A stretch of DNA of 39,065 bases from an uncultured Eubacteriales bacterium (GTDB taxonomy: Bacteria; Bacillota; Clostridia; Lachnospirales; Lachnospiraceae), in assembly GCA_900314845.1 (NCBI GenBank), contig OMWV01000032.1, forward strand, positions 1 to 39,065, read 5' to 3'. The position numbers and the translations under genes were made by a program. Positions 14,772-23,019 of this stretch are shown here, in pieces (position 1 is the first letter of the stretch; every line of letters starts with the position of its first letter). Under the pieces are notes generated by a model. It had not been told where the DNA came from. It made no database searches and worked only from the letters and a program-made list of their open reading frames with translations.

Positions 14772-16259
14772 GTGAGTGATCATATGGCTGGAAAAAATAA
14801 TGTTCAGGATTATCTGAATCAGGAAACTTATACAGGCATCGTTCCTTCCTTTAAGAAGGACAGAATATATTCCGCTGCCGACATTACCCTGTCGGCGGCA
14901 GGCTTCGGCGTAGCCAGCTGGTGTTTTACCCAGGGCGGCTGGATCGCTTCGGAACTCCAGTTCCCCTTATCTATATTTGTTACATTTGTTCCTCTTTTGT
15001 TTTTTGGTCTGATCTTCATGTTCATGTCGATCATCTCCTCCAGAAACGGTGTGGATCACTGGTTTTACCAGAGGGCAGTCTTCGGCTACCGGTTCTGTGC
15101 CATCATCTGCATCATATCCCTTTTGACAAACTGGGGCTGGTACGCGATAAACTGCAACGTATTCAGCAACGCTACAGGCAACCTGCTCAAGCTTGCCGGC
15201 GTTAATGTCCCGGCTTCGGCAGCTCCCTGGCTTGGTTCCATCTGTGCTATCTTGGGATTTTTGCTGGCCCTGAACGGACCCCAGGCTGTTAAGATCTCGA
15301 CATACATCATGGTGCCGGCCCTTTTGGCCGTCGGCGTCCTTCTCATATTCAAGGTGCTGACAACGACAGGCTTCTCCGATCTGGCAGCCATGAAGCCCAT
15401 AAACAATACATACGGTTCCCAGAAGGATGCTTATCTCGTCCTGGTGGAGAGCATGTTTGCCTTCCTTTTCTCCTGGTACCCGGTCGTAGGAACCCCTTCC
15501 AGACTCTGCAAGTCTGAAAGATCCGCTTACTGGGGCCAGACATTCGGCTATCTGATCGCCATGGGCGTCTTCGTAGCCATCGGCGTGCTCACATCCACGA
15601 TCATGGGCTCCATGGGAGTCTACAGTACAGATCCCACAGACTACCTGATGACCCTTGACAATAAAGTCTGGAGCATCTTGTCTATCTCTGCGATCGCTCT
15701 CGCCAACATTACAACAGAAGTCCTTGGCTGCTACTGCCTGTCCATGGCGACAAAGGTCTTCAGCCCCAAGGCGGACTACAGGAAAATATCCCTGGGCTAC
15801 ACAGCATTTGTTATCTTCCTTCTTTTCTCAAATGTAGTCCTGCAGTATTACAGCATTTTCCTGGCGATCACGACAATCGTAGCCGCGCCCGCTGTCATGC
15901 TGATCCTCTATGACTATTTTATCCTGAGAAAGGGAAAATTCTCCTACCGGGCAGCTTACAAGAGAGACCATATGGAGGTCTATCAGTATACGCACGGCGT
16001 AAACCTGGCAGCTTTGGCGGCATTTGCGTGCGGCATAGCAACCTATCTGATCATCTATGATCCGGTCAGCCTGATCATCCGCAACGAGACATTGATGAAG
16101 CTGACCCCGACGGGCATGACAAGCATCGTCACCATAGCGGTATACGCCATCCTGACTCATATCCCGGCAGTCAGAAGATATGTTCTCAAAGACCGCCAGG
16201 TCATAAAGGATCCGGATAATAAAGTAAAGGCGGACAAGGCGCAGACTGCTCAGATCTGA
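14772..16259 (+). CDS. NCS1 family permease (purine/cytosine/hydantoin type)
   Basis: A 495-residue integral membrane protein with about 12 hydrophobic segments. The N-terminal region (ADITLSAAGFGVASWCFTQGGW) and the NWGWYAINCNVFSNA segment resemble the first helices of nucleobase:cation symporter-1 proteins such as CodB, PucI and Mhp1. It probably imports the substrate of the operon with Na+ or H+; known NCS1 substrates are cytosine, uracil, allantoin, hydantoins and some vitamins. The start is uncertain: GTG 14772 lies only 4 bases after GGAAG, and ATG 14784 is an alternative that would lose four residues. Its presence is the best clue that the pathway substrate is a small nitrogenous compound. 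Confidence 0.85.
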   Translation: MSDHMAGKNNVQDYLNQETYTGIVPSFKKDRIYSAADITLSAAGFGVASWCFTQGGWIASELQFPLSIFVTFVPLLFFGLIFMFMSIISSRNGVDHWFYQRAVFGYRFCAIICIISLLTNWGWYAINCNVFSNATGNLLKLAGVNVPASAAPWLGSICAILGFLLALNGPQAVKISTYIMVPALLAVGVLLIFKVLTTTGFSDLAAMKPINNTYGSQKDAYLVLVESMFAFLFSWYPVVGTPSRLCKSERSAYWGQTFGYLIAMGVFVAIGVLTSTIMGSMGVYSTDPTDYLMTLDNKVWSILSISAIALANITTEVLGCYCLSMATKVFSPKADYRKISLGYTAFVIFLLFSNVVLQYYSIFLAITTIVAAPAVMLILYDYFILRKGKFSYRAAYKRDHMEVYQYTHGVNLAALAAFACGIATYLIIYDPVSLIIRNETLMKLTPTGMTSIVTIAVYAILTHIPAVRRYVLKDRQVIKDPDNKVKADKAQTAQI

Positions 16260-16295
16260 AAATAAAAGATTATTATATTAAATGAGGTGAAATAT

Positions 16296-17714
16296 ATGGA
16301 AAAATATGGAATGTATATAGGCAGCAAGTGGGTAGAAGGACACAATACGGAAGATAAGATCCTTGTGGAAAATCCTGCGACCAGGGAGATATTTGCCGAG
16401 GTTCCCGCCGGCGATGAGGCAGATGTGAATGCAGCCGTGGAGGCTGCCAAGGAGGGCATGAAGGTCTGGAAGACATATACCCCTCAGATGAGGGCGGATC
16501 TTCTGGATAAGCTGGCCGACTATTTCAGAGACAATGCGGACATGATAGCGGCCGTTGTCACAAAAGAGCTGGGAGCTCCTGTGAAGATCGCCAAGGACTG
16601 GCATGTGGCAAATGCTGAGTTTGAGACTCGTTTCTTCGCGGACTGTGCCAGAAATTATGTCTATGAGTCCGTGAAGCCGACTTACATTCTCCGCTATGAG
16701 CCTTTCGGCATTATTGCAGGCATTACTCCCTGGAACTACCCTCTGGATCAGATCACTCTCAAGATCCTTCCTGCTCTGGCAGCCGGCAACTGTGTTGTCT
16801 TAAAGCCCAGCCAGATGACGCCCCTCACAGCAATCTGCTTTACAAAGGGGATAGAGGCGGCAGGCTTCCCGGCAGGAGTATTTAACCTGGTAACCGGCCG
16901 CGGCGGCGAAGTCGGCAATATCCTGGCAAAGCATCCGGATATCCGCATGATCTCCTTTACCGGATCCACGACAGCTGGCCGCGAGGTCGGCAGGCTGGCC
17001 CTGAGCAATATCAAGAAAACGACTCTGGAGCTTGGCGGCAAATCGGCCGGCATCATTCTTCCCAGCGCGGATCTTCGCACGGCTATCCAGGGAATCCTTG
17101 TGGACTGCATGATGAATACCGGGCAGACCTGCAACGCTATGACCCGAATGCTTGTCCCTGCTTCCGAGAAGGAAGAGGCGGAGAAGATCGCAGCAGAGGA
17201 AGTTGCAAAGTTCAAAGTCGGCAATCCTCTTGATGAAACCGTGGATATCGGCCCTCTGATCAATGAGAAGGCCTACAAGAAGGTAAAAGGCTATGTCGAG
17301 GAAGGCCTTAAGGAAGGCGCGAAGATGATCAGCGGATCTGTTCCCGGCGAGATTAAGGATGGCTATTTCATGGATCCTGTCATCTTCAGCGATGTGACAA
17401 ATGACATGAAGATAGCCCAGGAAGAGATATTCGGACCTGTCCTTTGCATGATCACATACGAGACGGTAGAAGAGGCCATAGAGATCGCAAATGATTCTCC
17501 TTACGGCCTGTGCGGCGGCGTTTTCGGTGAGCAGGAAGAGGCTTATGAAGTCGCCCGTCATATAGACAGCGGCACGATCACCATAAACGGCAGCGGTGTC
17601 ACCAGCGAGGCCCCCTTCGGCGGCTACAAACAGTCCGGCGTCGGCAGAGAAAACTGCATCCAGAGCTTCGAAGAATATCTGGAGATCAAGGCAATCTGCT
17701 ACACTGCGGAATGA
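16296..17714 (+). CDS. NAD(P)-dependent aldehyde dehydrogenase
   Basis: A 472-residue cytosolic aldehyde dehydrogenase. It has the oxyanion asparagine in PWNYP (N147), the general base in LELGGKSA (E245) and the catalytic cysteine in NTGQTCNA (C279). Length and motifs are those of the non-acylating ALDH superfamily. It should oxidise the pathway aldehyde to a carboxylate, opposite in direction to the alcohol dehydrogenases. ATG 16296 is chosen because GAGGTG lies at 16285-16290; a GTG start at 16287 would overlap that site. It is the last gene of the operon. Confidence 0.9.
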   Translation: MEKYGMYIGSKWVEGHNTEDKILVENPATREIFAEVPAGDEADVNAAVEAAKEGMKVWKTYTPQMRADLLDKLADYFRDNADMIAAVVTKELGAPVKIAKDWHVANAEFETRFFADCARNYVYESVKPTYILRYEPFGIIAGITPWNYPLDQITLKILPALAAGNCVVLKPSQMTPLTAICFTKGIEAAGFPAGVFNLVTGRGGEVGNILAKHPDIRMISFTGSTTAGREVGRLALSNIKKTTLELGGKSAGIILPSADLRTAIQGILVDCMMNTGQTCNAMTRMLVPASEKEEAEKIAAEEVAKFKVGNPLDETVDIGPLINEKAYKKVKGYVEEGLKEGAKMISGSVPGEIKDGYFMDPVIFSDVTNDMKIAQEEIFGPVLCMITYETVEEAIEIANDSPYGLCGGVFGEQEEAYEVARHIDSGTITINGSGVTSEAPFGGYKQSGVGRENCIQSFEEYLEIKAICYTAE

Positions 17715-17715
17715 T

Positions 17716-17758
17716 GTCGTAAGGGACCCATACGAAGTATGGGAGGATGCCTTACGAC
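17716..17758. repeat. Long inverted repeat after the aldehyde dehydrogenase gene
   Basis: GTCGTAAGG (17716-17724) pairs with CCTTACGAC (17750-17758), enclosing CCCATAC (17727-17733) / GTATGGG (17736-17742 region). It is a strong stem but no T-tract follows, so it is not a standard intrinsic terminator. It may stabilise the 3' end of the operon mRNA. Confidence 0.5.
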
Positions 17759-17794
17759 CAGCAAGACCTTATAGTTAGTAGTTAATAGACAGGC

Positions 17795-17916
17795 TCAAGG
17801 GGCTGCCACGCGAAGTGATTCGTGCGGCAGTCCCTTGACTTCTTCTGGCGGACGTCGGGATTCCATCCGGGCCAGCTTTTGCCTGATATATGAACACCGC
17901 CCCGGATGAGCTTTTT
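17795..17916 (+). terminator. Hairpins ending the operon
   Basis: TCAAGGG-CTGCC (from 17795) pairs with GGCAG-CCCTTGA (to 17838) with a few internal mismatches. A second stem, CATCCGGG (17864-17871) / CCCGGATG (17901-17908), is followed by AGCTTTTT, ending at 17916 next to the stop codon of the converging gene. The second hairpin is the better terminator candidate for the plus-strand operon, though its loop is 29 bases. Confidence 0.45.
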
Positions 17917-19209
17917 CTAGTGGAAACCATGTCCCTGACCTCTGCCGCTCGCATCTGTCGGTGCCTGACCTGTGAAATCGACACCTAGCGCGTCCGCGAC
18001 TGCCTCCATGATGCCGTTGCTGGAATAGGTGGCACCGCTGACCGCGTCAACATTCGGATCCTGATTTTCAAGGATGGCTGCGATCACGCCGCTTTCTGCC
18101 CGGTCCAGGAACTGGGTATCATCCGATGCGGAATCTATGGTAATTCCCGTGATCTGCCCGCCGGAGACAGTAACAGTCGCTGTAATCTCACCCCGAAATC
18201 CGGTTCCGGTCCCGGTGTAGGTACCATCCTGGTAGGCAGCCTCTGAAGTCTCAGTATCCGTGCTGTCAGAAGATGTTTCTGTATCCGTACTGTCTGAATA
18301 TGTTTCTGTTTCCGTGCTGTCTGAAGAAGTTTCTGTTTCTGAGGATGTGACAGTTTCAGAGGCCGTCTGGCTTGTGTACGAGGTCGATAGGGATGCATTG
18401 CCACATGAAACAAGACCAAGTATGAGCACAGATGCCGCTGTGCCGCAGACAGCTGCATTTGGTCTTGCCGAAAGTGCCTGCCTGGGACATACTCTCAGGC
18501 ACTGGAAGCAGTCTATGCATTCACCTGAGATGACTGCATCCGCATCAGAAATCTGGATTCCCATGCTGCAGTTCCTGTCGCAGGCACCGCAGTCCGAGCA
18601 GGGGCTTTCTCTTCTGCGGATGCTGAAAAGACGCAGTCTGGAAACCAGGGAGAAAATAGCGCCCAAAGGACAGAGATAACGGCAGAAAAAGCGCTCAAAG
18701 AAAAAGGAAAGGATCATAGATGCCGCAAAGAGCAGCATGCCGGGCGTCAGGAGGGAAGCGGCAGCAGCAGTGAAATTTCCTACCGCAAAAAGACCGAACA
18801 GAGTCCAGGGACTGTATGTCGCCGGCATTTTCCATATTCCTGTCCACAGGATGGCAATACAGAATACAAGGACGGCGTATTTCACATATTTCATGATCCG
18901 GTCTAAAGCCCGGGGAATCTGCTTACCGGAAACAATCCTCTTTCTGATCTGATACAGAAGATCCTGTGCAGAGCCAAACGCACACAGATAACCGCAGAAA
19001 AACCTCCCCCAAAGCAGGGTCAGCAAAAAGACTGCAGGAATGAGTACCAGATCCATTCCGTTGGAAGTCATGGAAAATGTTCCTTCTCCTACTGCCCGGA
19101 TCAGATCAGGAATCGCGTGAAATGTGGATATGAAAAGTCCCGGATACAGGAAAAATGCGAGTATCTGAACCAAACGCCGGATGATCTGTGTTATGCTTAT
19201 TTTTTTCAT
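17917..19209 (-). CDS. NapH-like 4Fe-4S membrane protein fused to an FMN-binding domain
   Basis: A 430-residue protein. Residues 1-175 hold about five membrane helices with CGYLCAFG and CRYLCPLG motifs of the NapH/RnfA-like polyferredoxin family. Two [4Fe-4S] motifs follow (C204, C207, C210, C214 and C231, C234, C237, C241). Then come a hydrophobic segment ending LVSC (C269, a lipobox), a Ser/Thr/Glu-rich linker with three 9-residue repeats, and an FMN_bind domain with SGATYSS near residue 391, whose Thr394 is the expected site of covalent flavin attachment. It probably moves electrons across the membrane to an outer flavin, as in flavin-based extracellular electron transfer. ATG 19209 has an AGGAGGAC site; the upstream extension lacks hydrophobic character. 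No ApbE flavin transferase is in the window. Confidence 0.85.
   Translation of the reverse strand: MKKISITQIIRRLVQILAFFLYPGLFISTFHAIPDLIRAVGEGTFSMTSNGMDLVLIPAVFLLTLLWGRFFCGYLCAFGSAQDLLYQIRKRIVSGKQIPRALDRIMKYVKYAVLVFCIAILWTGIWKMPATYSPWTLFGLFAVGNFTAAAASLLTPGMLLFAASMILSFFFERFFCRYLCPLGAIFSLVSRLRLFSIRRRESPCSDCGACDRNCSMGIQISDADAVISGECIDCFQCLRVCPRQALSARPNAAVCGTAASVLILGLVSCGNASLSTSYTSQTASETVTSSETETSSDSTETETYSDSTDTETSSDSTDTETSEAAYQDGTYTGTGTGFRGEITATVTVSGGQITGITIDSASDDTQFLDRAESGVIAAILENQDPNVDAVSGATYSSNGIMEAVADALGVDFTGQAPTDASGRGQGHGFH
18251..18331. repeat. Three tandem 27-bp repeats coding a Ser/Thr/Glu linker
   Basis: Units at 18251-18277, 18278-18304 and 18305-18331 differ at a few positions and stay in frame. 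Each encodes nine residues of the type TSSDSTDTE on the minus strand. Copy number may vary between strains and would change linker length without disrupting either domain. Confidence 0.8.
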
Positions 19210-19367
19210 TGCGTCCTCCTTTATTTTTCTCGGAATGATTTTTTTTAGATTATCCGGAATCTGTGAACGCAAGGTGAAGGAAACGACAACATTATGTGAA
19301 AAGACCGGCAGTTTTTCTTGTCTTATACCCACTTTTTCTATAAAATAGAAAAGGGGGAATTTAGATT

Positions 19368-19901
19368 ATGATAAACACAGCTTTTATGATCATGTGGCTT
19401 TGCGTGGGATCTAAGCCCATGCAAGAATATGTGGAAAATGCGCCTAAGCCGGCAGCTGTCGCCAGTGAGACTCAGGAAGAAAAAAAACAGCTTTCTAAGT
19501 ATCCGTGCGAATGCCCATACTGCAGAAGTGACTGTTCATGCAGCTCAAAATTAGAATATTACGATCCATGTGGAAGCGTTATAATGAACAAATGCAGCTG
19601 TTCTGACTGTTCAGAAGCCAAGCATATAGATGCCCGCATGCAAGCCGAGGAAGAATCCAGGAGAAATGCCTCCAGCTCCAGTTCTTACTATTCGGGTTCC
19701 AGATCCTACTATTCTGGTTCCGGCTCTTCCTATTCGGGTTCTGGCTCCAGCTCATACTATTCCGGCTCTGGCTCCGGCAGTTCTTCGCTCATGAATGATC
19801 CCGACGATTATGACAATCCGGATGATTACGCGGATGACGCATTTGGCGAGGATTTTGATGACTGGGATGACGCATACGAGTACTGGGAGGATAATAACTG
19901 A
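19368..19901 (+). CDS. Cys-rich protein with Ser-Tyr-Gly repeats and acidic tail, unknown function
   Basis: A 177-residue protein not recognised as any family. The first 13 residues are hydrophobic (possibly a short anchor, too short for a classical signal peptide). Residues 47-81 hold nine cysteines (47, 49, 52, 56, 58, 68, 76, 78, 81) in CxC, CxxC and CxCxxC spacings, suggesting metal binding. Residues 101-140 are a low-complexity run of YYSGSGSS-like units, and residues 144-177 are mostly Asp/Glu with aromatic residues. The ATG follows a run of five G residues by about 11 bases and a strong terminator follows the stop, so it looks like a single-gene transcript. A scaffold, metal store or secreted adhesive are all possible; none can be supported. 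Confidence 0.75.
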   Translation: MINTAFMIMWLCVGSKPMQEYVENAPKPAAVASETQEEKKQLSKYPCECPYCRSDCSCSSKLEYYDPCGSVIMNKCSCSDCSEAKHIDARMQAEEESRRNASSSSSYYSGSRSYYSGSGSSYSGSGSSSYYSGSGSGSSSLMNDPDDYDNPDDYADDAFGEDFDDWDDAYEYWEDNN

Positions 19902-19920
19902 TCCTGGAAATGAATATATA

Positions 19921-19968
19921 AAAAAAGAATCTCAGAGCGGAGGTATAGCTTTGAGATTCTTTTTTTTT
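19921..19968. terminator. Bidirectional terminator
   Basis: AAAAAAGAATCTCA (19921-19934) pairs with TGAGATTCTTTTTT (19952-19965) across a 17-base loop, with a run of T after the stem and A before it. It lies between convergent genes and can serve both. Confidence 0.85.
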
Positions 19969-19996
19969 ATATTAAGAGAGAGGAGAAAGGCTTAGC

Positions 19997-21139
19997 TTAT
20001 CTGCAAAGCTGGCCGGAGAGGATAAGCCTCTGAATCTGGTTTGTGCCCTCAAAGATCTGATAGATTTTCGCGTCACGCATCAGCTTTTCAACAGGATATT
20101 CTCTTGTATATCCGTTTCCGCCAAGTATCTGTACCGCATTTTCTGCTACATACATGGCGTTGTCACCGGCAAGGCACTTAGCTGAAGTGATAAGCTTCTT
20201 ATTGATGATACCGGCATCAGCGGACTTGCAGGCAGCCCATACCATCTGTCTGGCAGCAGATGTTCTCATTTCCATATCAGCAAGCAGGAAACCAATTCCT
20301 TCATGCTTCCAGAGAGGTTTATGGAATACGACCCTTTCCTTTGCGTAAGCAATGGCTTCGTCGAGAGCTGACTGAGCAACGCCGATAGCAGAAGCAGCTG
20401 TGCAGGGCCTGGAGTTATCGAGGATCTGCATTGCGATCTTGTAGCCCTGGCCTTCCTCGCCGAGACGATATTTCTTATTCAGTACGACATCATCAAAGAA
20501 GAGAGCGTTTGTGTGAACGCAGCGAATTCCCATCTTATCCTCGTGTGCGCCAACAGTAAATCCCGGGGTATCCTTAGGCAGAAGGAATGCGGTGATTCCG
20601 CCCTTTGTGCCCTTCTCTTTGTCAGTGACAGCGAATATTGTGATCACATCTGCACAATCTCCATTTGTAATGAAGATCTTTCCACCATTTATGACATAGT
20701 CATCGCCGACCTTGCGGGCAGTAGTCTTCATGCCGCCTGCGTCAGATCCGCTGGACTCTGTAAGGCCAAATGCCATAATTCCGCCCTGAACCATGATGTC
20801 AGCAACCCACTTTTTCTGCTCTTCCGTGCCGGCAAGCTTTAAGGGTTCAAAACCGAAACCGAACACACGGGAAGCAAAGCCGGAATCGCCGCGGGCAAGC
20901 TCCTCGCGGATGACAGCATATGTCATGCAGTCAAGGCCAAGACCGCCGTATTCTTCAGGAACAGTGACAAGATGAAGTCCCATGTCGTAAGCCATCTTTA
21001 CAAGCTTTTCGGGAACAATCGCATCCTTCTCTGCCTCACGGCATACAGGCTTTACTTCTTTCTGGGCAAAATCAGAGACAGCATCACGCAGGTCAATCTG
21101 TTCAGGTGTTAACATAAAATCGAAATCACGCATTGACAT
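19997..21139 (-). CDS. Acyl-CoA dehydrogenase (probable enoyl-CoA reductase of the had locus)
   Basis: A 380-residue FAD-dependent acyl-CoA dehydrogenase with an N-terminal helical domain, the central [14 protein letters not shown]/substrate segment near residue 130, and the C-terminal [13 protein letters not shown] segment that holds the catalytic glutamate. In clostridial Stickland pathways such enzymes (AcdB, AcdA of fld loci) work in reverse with Etf, reducing the 2-enoyl-CoA made by a 2-hydroxyacyl-CoA dehydratase. The dehydratase genes lie at 25586-29974, and a 17-base sequence is shared between this promoter and theirs, which supports joint function. No etfAB genes are adjacent. ATG 21139 is chosen, eight bases after GGAGG; ATG 21133 is an alternative. 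Confidence 0.9.
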   Translation of the reverse strand: MSMRDFDFMLTPEQIDLRDAVSDFAQKEVKPVCREAEKDAIVPEKLVKMAYDMGLHLVTVPEEYGGLGLDCMTYAVIREELARGDSGFASRVFGFGFEPLKLAGTEEQKKWVADIMVQGGIMAFGLTESSGSDAGGMKTTARKVGDDYVINGGKIFITNGDCADVITIFAVTDKEKGTKGGITAFLLPKDTPGFTVGAHEDKMGIRCVHTNALFFDDVVLNKKYRLGEEGQGYKIAMQILDNSRPCTAASAIGVAQSALDEAIAYAKERVVFHKPLWKHEGIGFLLADMEMRTSAARQMVWAACKSADAGIINKKLITSAKCLAGDNAMYVAENAVQILGGNGYTREYPVEKLMRDAKIYQIFEGTNQIQRLILSGQLCR

Positions 21140-21199
21140 TTTCTTATCCTCCAAAAATATTTTAAATGTTGTCTACAGGATAGCATTGCATCCATTTAT

Positions 21200-21216
21200 C
21201 GTCTATTTCATAAATA
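21200..21216 (-). promoter_or_regulatory. Candidate LysR-type box, acyl-CoA dehydrogenase promoter
   Basis: On the minus strand this reads TATTTATGAAATAGACG. It contains TATTT-N3-AAATA, a dyad of T-N11-A form typical of LysR-family sites, and lies about 60 bases upstream of the start codon at 21139. All 17 bases are repeated at 24163-24179 before the second permease. Binding by the LysR protein at 23020 is inference. Confidence 0.55.
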
Positions 21217-21545
21217 TTTCACTGCTGTTAATCGTTTTCTAAATAGAGATTACCTCATAGAACAATTCAGGATTCTTGGCTGGCTGCTATAGATCCTGTG
21301 TTTTCCAGCTTAATTGTTTTTGTTTATTTTTTTGTCTAATGGTTACAAAATGGATTAACAGTGCATCAGGTTTTTTGTAATAGTCAACAAAGAGATGTTA
21401 AGTTATTATCAAACTATCAAAACATATTGTACCAATAACTCATTTAAGAAAGCTGTCTGTTACTGCGTGTGCAGGCTTTTTTGATTCAAGTGAGTCTGAT
21501 CAATATCTAAAGGGCCCTGATCAGAGACTGGTTCGGTATGTAATG

Positions 21546-21573
21546 TATGTTTTTACACGAAGTGAAAAACATA
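21546..21573 (+). other. 12-bp hairpin in the leader of the first permease
   Basis: TATGTTTTT-A-CAC (21546-21558) pairs with GTG-AAAAACATA (21562-21573) across a GAA loop, with one bulged A. It ends 38 bases before the ATG at 21612, so it could affect mRNA stability or act as an operator dyad. Confidence 0.5.
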
Positions 21574-21611
21574 AGATTTCAACAAAACATTAATTAAGCG
21601 AGGAGATTATT

Positions 21612-22958
21612 ATGTCATCGAGTACTATAGCGATTATTATAACTATCCTGGCAATTATATCATTTGTACTGGAGAAGATACCGCTTGCAATGACAGCCCT
21701 GATTGCATCTCTGGCCATGGGAATTATCCTGCCTGAGATGCAGCTCTCGGATGTGTATGCGGGATTTGCCAGTACGACTGTAATGATGGTTGCCGGTATG
21801 TGTATCGTCGGCAATGCACTTTTCGAAACGGGTATGGCAGAAAAGATAGGAGAAAAAATTGGAGAGACCAAAATAGCCAAGAATGAGCGCCTCTTTACTC
21901 TTGTCGTTGTCGTTATCTGCCTTATCATGTCAGCTTTCTTGTCAAATTCAGGAACCATTGCAATGTGGATGCCTTTGATCGCTGCCGTAGCAGCAAAGTC
22001 AAAGGGATCAGTCAGATCTAAGATGGTCATTCTTCCTGCCGGTATTGCCTGCGCTATCGGAGGAGCCGGAACACTTGTCGGTTCTACATCTCAGCAGACA
22101 GCAAATGCCGCTCTTATCACTTATAAGGGATATGAGGATGGTTTGGGCTTATTTGATCAAACAGCAGTAATGATTCCTCTTTGCCTGATCACAATCGTAT
22201 ATTTTGCTACAGTTGGTTATTCCTTGATGAAAAAGGTGTTAAAGCCCGAGGCTCCTGGCTTTAATGATAACAACTATTTTGCCCAGATCGCTGCTGCTTC
22301 TGCAGAGAACAGTGAAAAAACTGAGAAGAAAGATGTACCTGCCTGGAAAGGCTGGCTGTCTCTTATCGTTCTGATTGGTTGTATCATAGGTTTTATCCTG
22401 ACCGGACAGCCCATGTTTAAACCTTATCTGAATGTTGGTATCGTTGCCTTGATAGGTGCTACCATCCTGATCGTAACAGGATGCATGCCTTTAAAGAAGA
22501 CTCTGGCAGAACTGGATTGGAATACACTTGTTATCCTTGGCGCAGCACAGGGATTTGCTCTGGGTCTCAATGTTTCCGGAGGCGGCAAGGTTATCGCAGA
22601 AGCCATTCTTAAGCTTTTTGGCGGCTCCAGCGCATCACCGGCTGTTCTTATGGCAGCAGGTATTGTGGTTACTACCGTCCTGACAAACTTCATGTCAAAT
22701 ACGGCTCTTGCAGCTATGATGACTCCTATCTATGTAGAGATCGCCCTTAGTCTGGGAATCAGCCCGATTCCTTTTGTAATCGCAGTTGGTGCTGTAGCTA
22801 CAAACCTTGCCTGCGCGACACCGGTAGGTACGCCCTGCTGTACCCAGACACTTCCTGCGGGATACAAGTACATGGACTATGTAAAGATCGGCGGTCCCCT
22901 CTGTATTATCCTTATAATCGCTGCATGTATCTTTTGCCCTATGTTCTATCATTTCTAA
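21612..22958 (+). CDS. SLC13-type anion permease 1
   Basis: A 448-residue membrane protein with about 11 hydrophobic helices, of the ion transporter (DASS/SLC13-ArsB) superfamily. The first carboxylate-site motif reads SNSGTIAMWMP near residue 115 instead of SNT; the second is SNTALAAMMTP near residue 363. SLC13 bacterial members import di- or tricarboxylates or related hydroxy acids with Na+. With the dehydratase genes close by, it is a candidate importer of the 2-hydroxy acid or exporter of the reduced acid. ATG 21612 follows a GCGAGGAGA site. It ends at a bidirectional terminator before the convergent LysR gene. It differs clearly in sequence from the second permease. Confidence 0.85.
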   Translation: MSSSTIAIIITILAIISFVLEKIPLAMTALIASLAMGIILPEMQLSDVYAGFASTTVMMVAGMCIVGNALFETGMAEKIGEKIGETKIAKNERLFTLVVVVICLIMSAFLSNSGTIAMWMPLIAAVAAKSKGSVRSKMVILPAGIACAIGGAGTLVGSTSQQTANAALITYKGYEDGLGLFDQTAVMIPLCLITIVYFATVGYSLMKKVLKPEAPGFNDNNYFAQIAAASAENSEKTEKKDVPAWKGWLSLIVLIGCIIGFILTGQPMFKPYLNVGIVALIGATILIVTGCMPLKKTLAELDWNTLVILGAAQGFALGLNVSGGGKVIAEAILKLFGGSSASPAVLMAAGIVVTTVLTNFMSNTALAAMMTPIYVEIALSLGISPIPFVIAVGAVATNLACATPVGTPCCTQTLPAGYKYMDYVKIGGPLCIILIIAACIFCPMFYHF

Positions 22959-22982
22959 AAGATTTGAAATATTACAACAAAA

Positions 22983-23015
22983 GAGGTACCACAGACAATC
23001 TATGGTACCTCTTAT
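22983..23015. terminator. Bidirectional terminator between permease 1 and the LysR gene
   Basis: AAGAGGTACCA (22983-22993) pairs perfectly with TGGTACCTCTT (23005-23015) over an 11-base loop. It is flanked by A-rich sequence upstream and TATTAG downstream, and its right end lies five bases from the stop of the converging LysR gene. Confidence 0.75.
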
Positions 23016-23019
23016 TAGC

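Larger units (their letters stand above)
21140..21611. promoter_or_regulatory. Divergent intergenic region between acyl-CoA dehydrogenase and first permease
   Basis: About 470 AT-rich bases without a gene. The left end holds a 17-base sequence (21200-21216, minus strand) that recurs before the second permease. The right part, upstream of the permease, is structured: a terminator-like stem AAAGCTG / CAGGCTTTTTT (21449-21482, one bulge), an 8-bp inverted repeat TCTGATCA (21495-21502) / TGATCAGA (21518-21525), and a 12-bp hairpin at 21546-21573. This implies a long structured leader for the permease mRNA. I recognise no known riboswitch class in it. Confidence 0.5.

Noticed and set aside
16800-17561. 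253-codon open frame antisense to the aldehyde dehydrogenase gene
   Set aside because: Shadow of a gene with all ALDH catalytic residues; the translated product is composed of unlikely segments without homology.
18251-18331. CRISPR-like repeat array
   Set aside because: The repeats are directly adjacent without spacers, in frame, and encode a Ser/Thr/Glu linker.
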